Below, in pieces: positions 50,556 through 59,582 of a stretch of 64,000 bases of DNA. Each line of letters opens with the position of its first letter. Position 1 is the first letter of the stretch. The translations under genes were made by a program, and so were the position numbers. The notes below the pieces were generated by a model. The model made no database searches and was not told the DNA's origin. It worked only from the letters and a program-made list of their open reading frames with translations. The DNA is from JAZGER01 sp036480335 (GTDB taxonomy: Bacteria > Pseudomonadota > Gammaproteobacteria > DSM-19610): positions 1 to 64,000 of the forward strand of contig JAZGGH010000025.1 of NCBI GenBank assembly GCA_036480335.1, written 5' to 3'.

Positions 50556-52604
50556 ATGAGTCTGAAAAAATTATCTAATACACTGGACGGCACAAACTCT
50601 GTGGTAGCGATTACCCTGTTTGTACTGATTGCCTCACTGTTAGCCATGGTGGCGGTATTCTGGTACGTCGATAAGCAGGGTGATTACGAGCGAGAATATA
50701 TCGCTTATGCCAGTGAGCAGCAGGTGTTGTCGCAGCGGGTCGCAAAACATGCGCTTGAAGTTTCGACGGGCTCTGGTGCCGGTTTTGAACAATTGCAGCG
50801 CTATCGTGATCGTTTTGATGTGTTGTTGAGTTATGAAATGCAGGGGAATCCAGCAATAAATCTGCCCGCTTCACCCGCTGGAGTGACTGTTAGCCTGCAG
50901 GCGATGAGCGATGTATGGTCCAGTTTTCGGGAAAATGCTGATTCTGTTCTTGCAGGGCAAAATACGGTGGCATCTGTGAGCGAAATTGGTCGTGTTGTGA
51001 ATGAAGTTATGCCCAAGCTGCAGGCGCTTGATGAGAGCATCGTTGATATGTTGATTAGCAAGGGCGCCAGTGCTGACAAGATCCGCATGGCTACCCGGCA
51101 ACTGATGTTGAGTCAGCGTATTGTCAATAATGTTAACCATGCATTAAGCGGCGAAGATGTGGAGCTGGCTATTGCCAAATTTTCTGAAGATGTGGATGAA
51201 TATGGCATGGTGCTCGCAGGCATGATGCAAGGTAACACTGTTGCACAGAAAGTCGTGAGTGAAGATATTCAGAATCGACTTTTTGAAACTTCAAGCCTGT
51301 TCAAAACAATTACCGACAATGTTGAAGAGCTGCTGGATATGTCGGATACTCTGCTGGATATTCAAAATGCAGCACAAAATGTTGCCACGCAAAGCGATAC
51401 TTTGTACAACCGGGCAGGAGACCTGAAAACGAACTATTCCGACCTGTCTAATAAGCGGGCTATCAATCCGTTACTGGCCTATCTGTTTGGTGCCGTCGCT
51501 TTGATGATGTTACTTGTGCTGGCATGGTTGATGTTCAGGGAGCAGAAAAAACGCCAGGTTGAGGAGATGTTGCAACGCCAGGCTGTCGAACATGAAAACA
51601 AGGAACAACAGAAAGCTATCCAGGAATTGCTGGATGAAATAACCACTCTTGCTGACGGTGACCTGACCATTAATGCGACTGTTACTGAAAATAATACGAC
51701 AGGTGCAATTGCCGATGCCATCAACTTTTCAGTTGATGCTTTGCGAGACATGGTTTCCACGATAAACCAGACGTCCGAGGAAGTAACCAGGGCGGCGAAG
51801 GCTTCTGCTACAACGGTTACTCAATTGACCCAGGCGAGTCAGACTCAATCACAGGAAATCGTTTCTGCTTCAGGGTCTATAAATCAAATGGTTGAATCGA
51901 TTAGTCAAGTATCTGAATCTGCTGCAGAAACAGAAAAAATGGCAAAAAAATCTGTTGAAATTGCTCGTCAGGGCGGTGAAACCGTTAAACGTAGCATTAC
52001 CGGTATGGATGAAATTCGTGAAACTATTCAGGAAACTTCCAAGCGTATAAAACGTCTCGGTGAAAGTTCACAGGAAATTGGTGATATCGTTGAGTTGATT
52101 AATGATATTGCTGAACAGACTAATATACTGGCATTGAATGCAGCTATTCAGGCAGCTATGGCTGGGGAGGCTGGGCGTGGCTTCGCTGTGGTTGCTGACG
52201 AAGTACAGCGCCTTGCGGAGCGTTCAGGTAATGCCACGAAACAGATAGAAGCGCTGGTCAAGACAATTCAGACAGATACCAATGAAGCGGTTATTTCCAT
52301 GGGACACAGTACTGCAGGTGTGGTTAACGGTGCGCATCTGGCGGAAGATGCCGGTGTCGCACTGGATGATATCGTCACAGTCTCCGAAAACCTTTCCGAG
52401 CTGATTTACAATATTTCGGGCGCAGCCCAACAGCAATCAAAGGCGGTTTCTGGTGTTTCTGAAACAATGCATGTGATTCAGGAGATAACCTCTCAAACCT
52501 CTGAAGGAACGACCGAAACTGCGGCATCAATTGGTCATTTGAGTGAGCTTGCTGATGCAATGACACACTCTGTTGCGGGCTTCAAATTACCAGCAGCAGA
52601 ATAA
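50556..52604 (+). CDS. pilJ: type IV pilus methyl-accepting chemotaxis-like receptor PilJ
   Basis: The 682-residue receptor has a first transmembrane helix (about 18-37, VVAITLFVLIASLLAMVAVF) and a periplasmic part of about 270 residues with two PilJ/type IV pili-sensing modules, each containing a QRV or QRI-type helix (SQRVAKHALE, LSQRIVNNV). A second helix (about 308-327, LLAYLFGAVALMMLLVLAWL) and a signalling domain with hairpin tip AAIQAAMAGEAGRGFAVVAD follow. AGGAGA lies six bases before the ATG. In most relatives pilK (CheR) follows; here chpA follows after only nine bases. Confidence 0.96.
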   Translation: MSLKKLSNTLDGTNSVVAITLFVLIASLLAMVAVFWYVDKQGDYEREYIAYASEQQVLSQRVAKHALEVSTGSGAGFEQLQRYRDRFDVLLSYEMQGNPAINLPASPAGVTVSLQAMSDVWSSFRENADSVLAGQNTVASVSEIGRVVNEVMPKLQALDESIVDMLISKGASADKIRMATRQLMLSQRIVNNVNHALSGEDVELAIAKFSEDVDEYGMVLAGMMQGNTVAQKVVSEDIQNRLFETSSLFKTITDNVEELLDMSDTLLDIQNAAQNVATQSDTLYNRAGDLKTNYSDLSNKRAINPLLAYLFGAVALMMLLVLAWLMFREQKKRQVEEMLQRQAVEHENKEQQKAIQELLDEITTLADGDLTINATVTENNTTGAIADAINFSVDALRDMVSTINQTSEEVTRAAKASATTVTQLTQASQTQSQEIVSASGSINQMVESISQVSESAAETEKMAKKSVEIARQGGETVKRSITGMDEIRETIQETSKRIKRLGESSQEIGDIVELINDIAEQTNILALNAAIQAAMAGEAGRGFAVVADEVQRLAERSGNATKQIEALVKTIQTDTNEAVISMGHSTAGVVNGAHLAEDAGVALDDIVTVSENLSELIYNISGAAQQQSKAVSGVSETMHVIQEITSQTSEGTTETAASIGHLSELADAMTHSVAGFKLPAAE

Positions 52605-52613
52605 GATAATATT

Positions 52614-55600
52614 ATGAATGATCCTATTGACTTCAGTATGCTTAAATGGGTAAGAAAGGAACTGGGTGAGGTTCTATCACGTGCCCGGGAGAGCATTGAA
52701 GAGTATGTTGAACATCCGAAAGATACCACCCATCTGGATGTTTTAACGGGGCACTTGCGTCAGGTACAGGGCACACTGAAGATTGTTGAAGTCAGTGGCG
52801 CTCAGATGATAATAGATGAGGTTCAGCAGCTGGTGGATGCGATCCAGGCAGATACTGTTCCGGATTGGAATAAGGCTTGTGATATTGCAATGGGTGCACT
52901 GATACAGGTGCCGGATTATCTCGACTGTCTGATTGACGGTCTGCGGGATATGCCTGTTGTCCTGCTGCCTGTTTTAAATGATATGCGTGTTATGCGTGGC
53001 AAGTCACCTTTATCTGAAGGCGCTATGTTTTCGCCGGATTTTTCAGTTGCCCTGCCAGCAGAAGTCATTGATGGTGATGCTTCTTTCTCGCAACATCCAA
53101 AGGAACTGCGCCGACAGTTTCAGGTGCATCTGCTGAGTTTGTTAAGAGAGCAGGATGTTGAGGAAGCACTGGACGGTCTTCTTCAGGTGCTGGAATCATC
53201 CATGAATATTGCACTGAGCTCGGAGGTTTCCCGTCTATGGTGGATAGCCTCTGCGGTTGTGATGGCTATTAAGGAAGGATCGTTAAGCTCAAACGCTGCA
53301 ATCAAAGTATTGATGGGCAAGATGGATTTGTCACTCAAACGTCTTGCCGAAGGGGGTGAAGAGGCATTGCCTGATGAGGAAATTGAGGCGTTGAGCCGAA
53401 ATTTACTGTTTCATGTTGCCCGGGCGAACTCGGAAGTTCCCAGAATCAGGGAGATTCAGGCCTTATTCCAGCTTGAAGCTTTGTTGCCCCGTGAGGATGA
53501 GCTTGAGATTTTTCAACGTACATTGTCTGGTAATAATAATGAACTGTTTGTAGCAGTAGGCTCGGTTGTCAAAGAGGAGCTTGTCAGCCTGAAAGATACT
53601 CTGGATATACTGATGCGAGATGAAACGGGCCATGCATTGAATCTGGATGAAGTTAGCCAGGGTATGGAGACGCTTTCTGGCACCCTGGGTATGCTAGGTT
53701 TGACAGAAGATCAAAAAAACGTAAAGGATAATATCAGTTTATTAGAACGCTATATTGAGGATGATCGCAAGCCAGATGCGTCAGACTATATCCGCATAGC
53801 TGAATGCCTGCTGCAGGCAGAAAGTTCGGTTTATCGCCTGTCAGGCGAGCCTGGTATTAATGCAGATAATACGGCGAGTCCCGGAACGGGTTCTGATGAG
53901 CTGGAATTTGATCAGGTTCGGTCGGTCGTATTGACCGAGGCGTTAACTGATTTGAATGCAGCCACTGATATTTTGACTAGCTGTTTCAGCGAAAATACAT
54001 CTGAAAACCTGCCCGAAGTGGCAAGGTATCTTGGCCAGGTTAAAGGTGGTCTTTTGTTGCTTGGTGATGCGCGGACTTCCTCTGTTGTTGGCAGGCTGGA
54101 AAAATATTTTCAACAAGGTATGCAGCAAACGGGCTGGTTACCCCCTGAAAATCAGCATGAAGTATTGGCTGATGCCTTGTGCGGAGTTGAGGTTTATCTG
54201 AATGATTTGCGTGTCTCCAATGTTTCATTGGAGACATCCATTGCCCTGGCTGAGCAGCGAGTTGCTGAATTGGGTTTGTCGGCAACTGGAGTTGAAAAAT
54301 CAGCTGAAAAAACAGTTGAAAGAGAAGATATTGAAGCAACAGATCCCGAGCAAATATTCCCGCTTGTTGAGAAAACTCTGGATGTACCCGAGACAAGCGA
54401 TCTACTCTCTGGAAATATCCCTGATCTTACTGAGGCAGCTTCTGGGGATGATGCCCTGTTGCAACGCTATGAAGATGAAATGCGCGATTATCCGGTGCTG
54501 GGTGATGATACTGATGAAGAGATTCTTGAAATTTTTGTTGAGGAAGCTGAAGAGGAAATTGCCAGTATCGAGACGCAGTTGGCGGCTTGGTCTGTAAATC
54601 CGGAAAATACAGATGCACTGGAATCTATGCGCCGTTCCTACCATACGTTAAAGGGCAGTGGTCGCCTGGTAGGCGCAATGCGTATGGGCGAGTTTGGCTG
54701 GTCGGTTGAGGATTTACTCAATAAAGTATTGTCAGGAAAAGTTAATTCATCAGCCACTCTGAAAAGTTTTTTGCAGGATGCAAACAGTACTCTGCAGACG
54801 CTGCTCGCTCAGATCAAGACGGGTAGCAAGCTTGAGCATTCGGTGACAGATAAAATTACCCAGGCGATTAATCTGGCAACAGGCATTACAGAAGCCGATG
54901 TCGAATCGGTAGATGTGGTTGTTGACAGTGAGCCTGAAGCTGATGAAAGCTTTGCAACTTATGAAGACCAGGGTTTTGATCCGGTACTGCTGGAAATATT
55001 CAGGGAAGAAACTCGCTCACATTTATCGATTATTGATGCCTTCGTTGATGCAGAAGAAGGTCATGTCAGTGAGGCCTTGCAACGCGCTGTACATACACTG
55101 CGTGGCAGTGCGACGATGGCTGAGGTCGAAGAGGTTTCGCAGCTGGCAGGCAGGATGGAGCATTATCTGACACGACTGGCGGCAAAAGATGAGCCGCTGG
55201 CGGGTGGCGATTACGATAATCTTTCCAGAGGACGGGAATTTATTGCCGGGATAGTTGAACAGTTGCCCCGGAATATTCAGAGTCCGGCCGGGCTTGAAGA
55301 GTATCTGTTACACCTGGAAACAGTGATTGAACAGTTGCAGTTAGCCCCTGACATTGAGCCAGTAAAATTTGAATTGCCGGTTGTTGATCAATCGCCCACC
55401 GAATCAACGCCGTTTATTCCGGCGGTTGTTCAGGGTATTGATGATCCTTATGCGCACTGCGATAAAGAGCTGTTACCCATTTTTGTGGATGAAGGCGTAG
55501 AACTGCTTGCGCGCACTGATGCGACGCTTGCTGTGTGGTCATCTGCGATTGATGATAATGATGTTATTGAGCGTTTCCTGCGTGAACTGCATACCTTAAA

Positions 55601-58163
55601 GGGGAGTGCGCGTATGGCAGATGTGGTCTCCATTGCAGAGATTGCTCATGCAATGGAATCGCTGATCACAACCGTCTATGAGTCAGGTATGCAGGAGAGT
55701 CCAGAGGCTGTCGCCTGTGTCAGGCTGGCGCAGAATAGATTGCATGAGCAATTCCAGAAGATTGATCAAAAACAGGCGTTGCGTAACAGCGATGCCTTGC
55801 TCGATAAAATGCAGAAAACGGAGGCGATGTTGCAGATTGCCGCCGCTGAGAATACAAAACGAACAATACCTGAGGCGATTGATCCTGAGATTCTGAACAT
55901 CTTCCTTGAAGAGGCGGATGATATTCTGAATCTTTCAGAAAACACGCTGCAAAACTGGAAAAACTCTCCTGAAGATTTATCGATTGTAGTTGCCCTGCAG
56001 CGCGAATTGCATACCCTTAAGGGGGGTGCACGAATGGCAGATATTTCTGAAATCGGTGATTTGTCACATGCGATTGAAACCCTATTAGCACAGATAACAC
56101 GACGACAGCAGACGCCTACGGAAGAAATGTTTACCGTGCTGGAACGCGCTCATGATCGACTCACCAGCATGGTTAGTTGTGTTCGCGAGCACCAGCCATT
56201 GCCTGATGCCGCAGAATTGTATGAATATCTGGGAGCGCTTTCGCGTGGTGAGCCGATTAATCTCACCCGCATGGTGACTGTTTCTACTGATGGTTCAGAG
56301 CAGCAGGCGGATCGTCGAAAAGCATTGCGCGTCACTCACGAACTTGTGCGTGTGCGTGCGGATATTCTCGATCAACTGGTGAATCACGCCGGAGAAATCA
56401 GTATTTATCGCTCACGACTGGAGCAGCAGGTCGGCGCGTCGCGCTTTAATCTGGGCGAAATGGAACAAACGGTTACGCGTCTGCGCGAGCAGTTACGCAA
56501 GCTTGATATAGAAACTGAAGCACAGATGCTGTTCCGTTATGAAAAAGAAAATGATGCATCAGATGCTGATTTTGATCCACTTGAAATGGATCGCTATTCA
56601 CATTTACAACAGTTGTCGCGTTCACTTCTGGAAAGTGTTGCCGACCTGACCAGTATTCAGGGCATGCTGGAAAATATCACGCGAGAATCAGAGACGCTGT
56701 TGCTGCAGCAGTCACGGGTGAGTTCTGATTTGCAGGAAGGGTTACTGCGTACCCGTATGGTGCCATTTATCGGGCTTGCGCCACGTCTGCGCCGGGTCGT
56801 CAGACAGACAGCAGAAGAGCTCGGAAAAAATGTTGAACTGCATTTTAGTGGTGCAGAAGGCGAGCTGGACAGAACCGTGATTGACCGCATTATTGCGCCT
56901 GTCGAGCACATGTTACGCAATGCGATTGCGCACGGTATTGAAAGGCCCGATGTGCGTAGCGGCAGCGGCAAGACAGAAACCGGTCACCTGACGATTGATT
57001 TCAGCCGCGATTCATCGGATGTGGTGCTGAAGATTTCTGATGATGGTGCTGGCATTGATGTTGAAAAAGTGCGTCAAAAAGCGATTGAGCGTGGCATTAT
57101 CAACGAGAACACCATCCTCGGCGACTATGAAACCCTGCAACTGATTTTGCATAGTGGCCTGAGTACGGCAGAAGAAGTCACGCAGGTTTCCGGGCGCGGT
57201 GTGGGTATGGATGTTGTGAGTAGCGAAGTTAAGCAATTGGGTGGCTCGTTCCGGATTGAATCGGAGCGCGGCAAGGGAACCACATTCATCATTCGTTTAC
57301 CGTTTACGGTGGCGCTGAATAATGCCCTGCTAGTAGAAATAGGTGAAGACAGTTACGCCATTCCGTTGAGCAATATTCATGGTGTGGTCAGAGTGCAGAA
57401 AAATGATCTGATTAATTATTATGAAGACAGTGATGCCAGGCTTGAATACGGTGGCAAATCGTATACCGTGCATTATCTGGGTGAGTTGCTGGGCATGAAA
57501 CACAGAAATCCGGCGTCGATGCGCAACACCGAATCCTTGCTGCTGGTTAATTCAAATGATTACTCGGTTGCTTTGCAGGTCGATAATCTTGTTGGCAGCC
57601 GTGAAATTGTGGTCAAGTCGGTTGGTCGTCAAATCAGTTCGGTGCATGGGGTTTCGGGCGCAACCATTCTTGGTGATGGGCGCGTTGTTATGATTCTTGA
57701 GCTGGCGCCGCTGCTGAGAATTGGAGAATCATTACAGACACAGCCGGAAGACATTATTCCTCAGCAGATAGCCCCGCAAACAAGAACCACCGTCATGGTT
57801 GTTGATGACTCAATTACGGTACGCAAGGTAACCAGCCGCCTGCTGGAAAAAAACAATTATCATGTGGTAACAGCGAAGGATGGTATTGACGCGGTTTCCC
57901 GTTTGCACGATGTTGTACCTGATATCTTTATTATGGATATAGAAATGCCGCGTATGGATGGTTTTGAGCTTGCCAGCTATGTTCGTAGTGATTCGCGCCT
58001 GAGTCGGATTCCTATTGTAATGATTACCTCACGAACAGGCGCCAAACATCGTCAGCGCGCTGTTGACGTGGGCGTGAATGAATACCTTGGCAAGCCATTT
58101 CAGGAAGCCGAGCTGATAGCTATCATCGAAAGTTATACCAGTAATGAAGCGCATCAGGACTGA
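52614..58163 (+). CDS. chpA: hybrid chemosensory histidine kinase ChpA (PilL)
   Basis: The 1849-residue kinase of the Chp system is shorter than the P. aeruginosa protein (about 2470). Four canonical Hpt modules show phospho-acceptor His at 677 (SYHTLKGSGR), 827 (AVHTLRGSAT), 993 (ELHTLKGSAR) and 1133 (ELHTLKGGAR). The first 560 residues hold degenerate Hpt-like repeats without His (RQVQGTLKIV, YLGQVKGGLLLL). A CheA dimerisation/ATPase region follows (N-box LRNAIAHGIERP near 1436, DDGAGIDVEKV, GRGVGMDVV), then a CheW-like domain (about 1550-1700) and a C-terminal receiver (VMVVDDSITVRKV, Asp1775 in FIMDIEMPRMDG). All catalytic elements appear intact. It should phosphorylate PilG and PilH. Confidence 0.95.
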   Translation: MNDPIDFSMLKWVRKELGEVLSRARESIEEYVEHPKDTTHLDVLTGHLRQVQGTLKIVEVSGAQMIIDEVQQLVDAIQADTVPDWNKACDIAMGALIQVPDYLDCLIDGLRDMPVVLLPVLNDMRVMRGKSPLSEGAMFSPDFSVALPAEVIDGDASFSQHPKELRRQFQVHLLSLLREQDVEEALDGLLQVLESSMNIALSSEVSRLWWIASAVVMAIKEGSLSSNAAIKVLMGKMDLSLKRLAEGGEEALPDEEIEALSRNLLFHVARANSEVPRIREIQALFQLEALLPREDELEIFQRTLSGNNNELFVAVGSVVKEELVSLKDTLDILMRDETGHALNLDEVSQGMETLSGTLGMLGLTEDQKNVKDNISLLERYIEDDRKPDASDYIRIAECLLQAESSVYRLSGEPGINADNTASPGTGSDELEFDQVRSVVLTEALTDLNAATDILTSCFSENTSENLPEVARYLGQVKGGLLLLGDARTSSVVGRLEKYFQQGMQQTGWLPPENQHEVLADALCGVEVYLNDLRVSNVSLETSIALAEQRVAELGLSATGVEKSAEKTVEREDIEATDPEQIFPLVEKTLDVPETSDLLSGNIPDLTEAASGDDALLQRYEDEMRDYPVLGDDTDEEILEIFVEEAEEEIASIETQLAAWSVNPENTDALESMRRSYHTLKGSGRLVGAMRMGEFGWSVEDLLNKVLSGKVNSSATLKSFLQDANSTLQTLLAQIKTGSKLEHSVTDKITQAINLATGITEADVESVDVVVDSEPEADESFATYEDQGFDPVLLEIFREETRSHLSIIDAFVDAEEGHVSEALQRAVHTLRGSATMAEVEEVSQLAGRMEHYLTRLAAKDEPLAGGDYDNLSRGREFIAGIVEQLPRNIQSPAGLEEYLLHLETVIEQLQLAPDIEPVKFELPVVDQSPTESTPFIPAVVQGIDDPYAHCDKELLPIFVDEGVELLARTDATLAVWSSAIDDNDVIERFLRELHTLKGSARMADVVSIAEIAHAMESLITTVYESGMQESPEAVACVRLAQNRLHEQFQKIDQKQALRNSDALLDKMQKTEAMLQIAAAENTKRTIPEAIDPEILNIFLEEADDILNLSENTLQNWKNSPEDLSIVVALQRELHTLKGGARMADISEIGDLSHAIETLLAQITRRQQTPTEEMFTVLERAHDRLTSMVSCVREHQPLPDAAELYEYLGALSRGEPINLTRMVTVSTDGSEQQADRRKALRVTHELVRVRADILDQLVNHAGEISIYRSRLEQQVGASRFNLGEMEQTVTRLREQLRKLDIETEAQMLFRYEKENDASDADFDPLEMDRYSHLQQLSRSLLESVADLTSIQGMLENITRESETLLLQQSRVSSDLQEGLLRTRMVPFIGLAPRLRRVVRQTAEELGKNVELHFSGAEGELDRTVIDRIIAPVEHMLRNAIAHGIERPDVRSGSGKTETGHLTIDFSRDSSDVVLKISDDGAGIDVEKVRQKAIERGIINENTILGDYETLQLILHSGLSTAEEVTQVSGRGVGMDVVSSEVKQLGGSFRIESERGKGTTFIIRLPFTVALNNALLVEIGEDSYAIPLSNIHGVVRVQKNDLINYYEDSDARLEYGGKSYTVHYLGELLGMKHRNPASMRNTESLLLVNSNDYSVALQVDNLVGSREIVVKSVGRQISSVHGVSGATILGDGRVVMILELAPLLRIGESLQTQPEDIIPQQIAPQTRTTVMVVDDSITVRKVTSRLLEKNNYHVVTAKDGIDAVSRLHDVVPDIFIMDIEMPRMDGFELASYVRSDSRLSRIPIVMITSRTGAKHRQRAVDVGVNEYLGKPFQEAELIAIIESYTSNEAHQD

Positions 58164-58174
58164 AAACGCCTGAT

Positions 58175-58729
58175 ATGGCTACGTTTAATCATCCTGTCCG
58201 GTCAATATCAGATCCACCCGAACAGGTATTGATCCTTTGTGCTGCTGAAGGTGGCGCGGTTATGTTGAAGCGCTTTTTTCAGGCGCTACCGGAAAATTTG
58301 CCCCTGGCTTATGTGTTGCTGATGCCCATGGCGCAAGAGTTTTATGAGGCTTTTTCCCGGCGCCTGGCAGCCACAGTAGAAACGCTTCAGTCGAGTCACC
58401 TTGCGGCTATTGACAGGCTAGAGTCCGGGCAGTGTCTGGTACTGACGACAGTTGCGAAATCTTCAGTACAGGTTGTGCAGTCCCTTGCTGGCGCCTGTCA
58501 TCGTCCCGGTATTATTGTTTTTAGTGGGATCGGTGATAATGCATCTGTTTGTCAGCATGTTTCCAGACAGGGTGGTCTGGTGATGGCGCAAACGGGCGAA
58601 AGTGCTGTTGCCGCTGAAATGCCGGACAGCGCTAGAGCGACGAATACCGTAGAGTTCAGCGGCACACCGGAAATGCTGGCAGTCGAGTTGTTTCGTCGTG
58701 TGCAACAGAGCAGCTACACAACGAATTAA
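58175..58729 (+). CDS. catalytically dead CheB-like protein (degenerate ChpB)
   Basis: The 184-residue protein occupies the chpB position between chpA and the CheW-like gene and keeps the outline of a CheB methylesterase domain without a receiver. The conserved landmarks have changed: IGASTGG becomes LCAAEGG (catalytic Ser to Ala24), the QHM motif becomes MPM (His to Pro51), and G-M-G-x-D-G becomes GIGDNAS (Asp to Asn122). The later part GGLVMAQTGESAVAAEMPDSA still matches the CheB C-terminal motif. All three catalytic residues are therefore missing, and the domain is somewhat shortened. It is in frame and carries no stop, so it is probably a maintained pseudoenzyme rather than a dead gene. 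The alignment is by eye. Confidence 0.72.
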   Translation: MATFNHPVRSISDPPEQVLILCAAEGGAVMLKRFFQALPENLPLAYVLLMPMAQEFYEAFSRRLAATVETLQSSHLAAIDRLESGQCLVLTTVAKSSVQVVQSLAGACHRPGIIVFSGIGDNASVCQHVSRQGGLVMAQTGESAVAAEMPDSARATNTVEFSGTPEMLAVELFRRVQQSSYTTN

Positions 58730-58740
58730 GGAGAGAATAA

Positions 58741-59226
58741 ATGCAGAATGAATTCAGCGAGCAAACGGTCAGAAGTCTGTGGCTGCCACTGCAGGGCATG
58801 AATCTGGTTGTTCCGAATGTGGCGGTGATTGAGGTTATTGGCTATCAGCCTTATGCGCTTGTTGATAGCGAAGAAGAATGGATGTTGGGTTCCCTGCGCT
58901 GGCGGGGTAAATATCTGCCGGTCATTTCCATTGAAAGTTTATGCGGTGTTGGCTCGCCTGCCGCTATAGATGCTGCTGCAAATACCTCACGTCTGGCTGT
59001 TTTTAACACAGTGAGGCAGAATTCCTGTCTTGATTTCTACGCGGTGGTAACAGCCGATATTCCGCGCCTGATGCATATAAATGAAGGGCGCCTGGATACT
59101 GTTGAAGAAACGGTCGACTCTGAGGCGATTGTCTGTGAAGTGAGTGACGGGCAGGCGCAGGCCATGATACCGGATATGGAAGTGATTCAGGACAGTGTTG
59201 AGCGGGTCTGGGAGTCGTTGGTTTAA
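58741..59226 (+). CDS. chpC: CheW-like protein (ChpC-like)
   Basis: The 161-residue protein has a CheW fold: WLPLQGMNLVVPNVAVIEVIGY, MLGSLRWRGKYLPVISIESL and the C-terminal VCEVSDGQAQAMIPD. In Pseudomonas, ChpC is a second CheW-like linker that connects extra receptors to ChpA. It is the last gene of the cluster, 11 bp after the CheB-like gene with GGAGAG upstream. Confidence 0.85.
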   Translation: MQNEFSEQTVRSLWLPLQGMNLVVPNVAVIEVIGYQPYALVDSEEEWMLGSLRWRGKYLPVISIESLCGVGSPAAIDAAANTSRLAVFNTVRQNSCLDFYAVVTADIPRLMHINEGRLDTVEETVDSEAIVCEVSDGQAQAMIPDMEVIQDSVERVWESLV

Positions 59227-59480
59227 TGGATGTTGCATTTCCACCAATAATATATTCCTAATATACTCTTAAGTTTCCCCTCCTGTTGTCGATGGCAACT
59301 ATGAATGTGTCGTTGAGAGCGCTGATTATTGCGGCGTTATATGCGTATTTCGCCAGGAAAATATGTTAACTGACTGAAATAATTAAATAAAACAGGCTTT
59401 CCAATAAAAACAGCCAGTTAGTTGCCTTGTTGTATAAATGTCACAATAAAGCAACATTGTTGTTTTTTTTGAAAAAAGTG
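59227..59480. other. intergenic region upstream of the porin promoter
   Basis: About 250 bp of AT-rich DNA with no open frame of note between the Chp cluster and the porin promoter. A T-run at 59461-59470 and the sequence TGTATAAATGTCAC at 59431-59444, which faintly resembles half of a Pho box, are the only features. I see no terminator hairpin for the Chp operon. Confidence 0.4.
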
Positions 59481-59510
59481 TTGCATTATCCGCAAAAGCT
59501 AGGTTAGGAT
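59481..59510 (+). promoter_or_regulatory. sigma-70 promoter of the porin gene
   Basis: -35 TTGCAT (59481-59486) and -10 TAGGAT (59505-59510) are separated by 18 bases. They lie about 75 bases before the porin ATG, which has a strong TAGGAGAG ribosome-binding site. The leader would be about 65 nt. Confidence 0.6.
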
Positions 59511-59582
59511 GTGCTCTCGAAACAACACAACAGTATTATTTGCTTACACAATCTCAAAGGCATGATTTAGGAGAGTTATATT

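Noticed and set aside
59431..59444. Pho-box-like sequence upstream of the porin gene
   Set aside because: Only one half-site (TGTCAC) fits; the other half is poor, so phosphate control is not supported.
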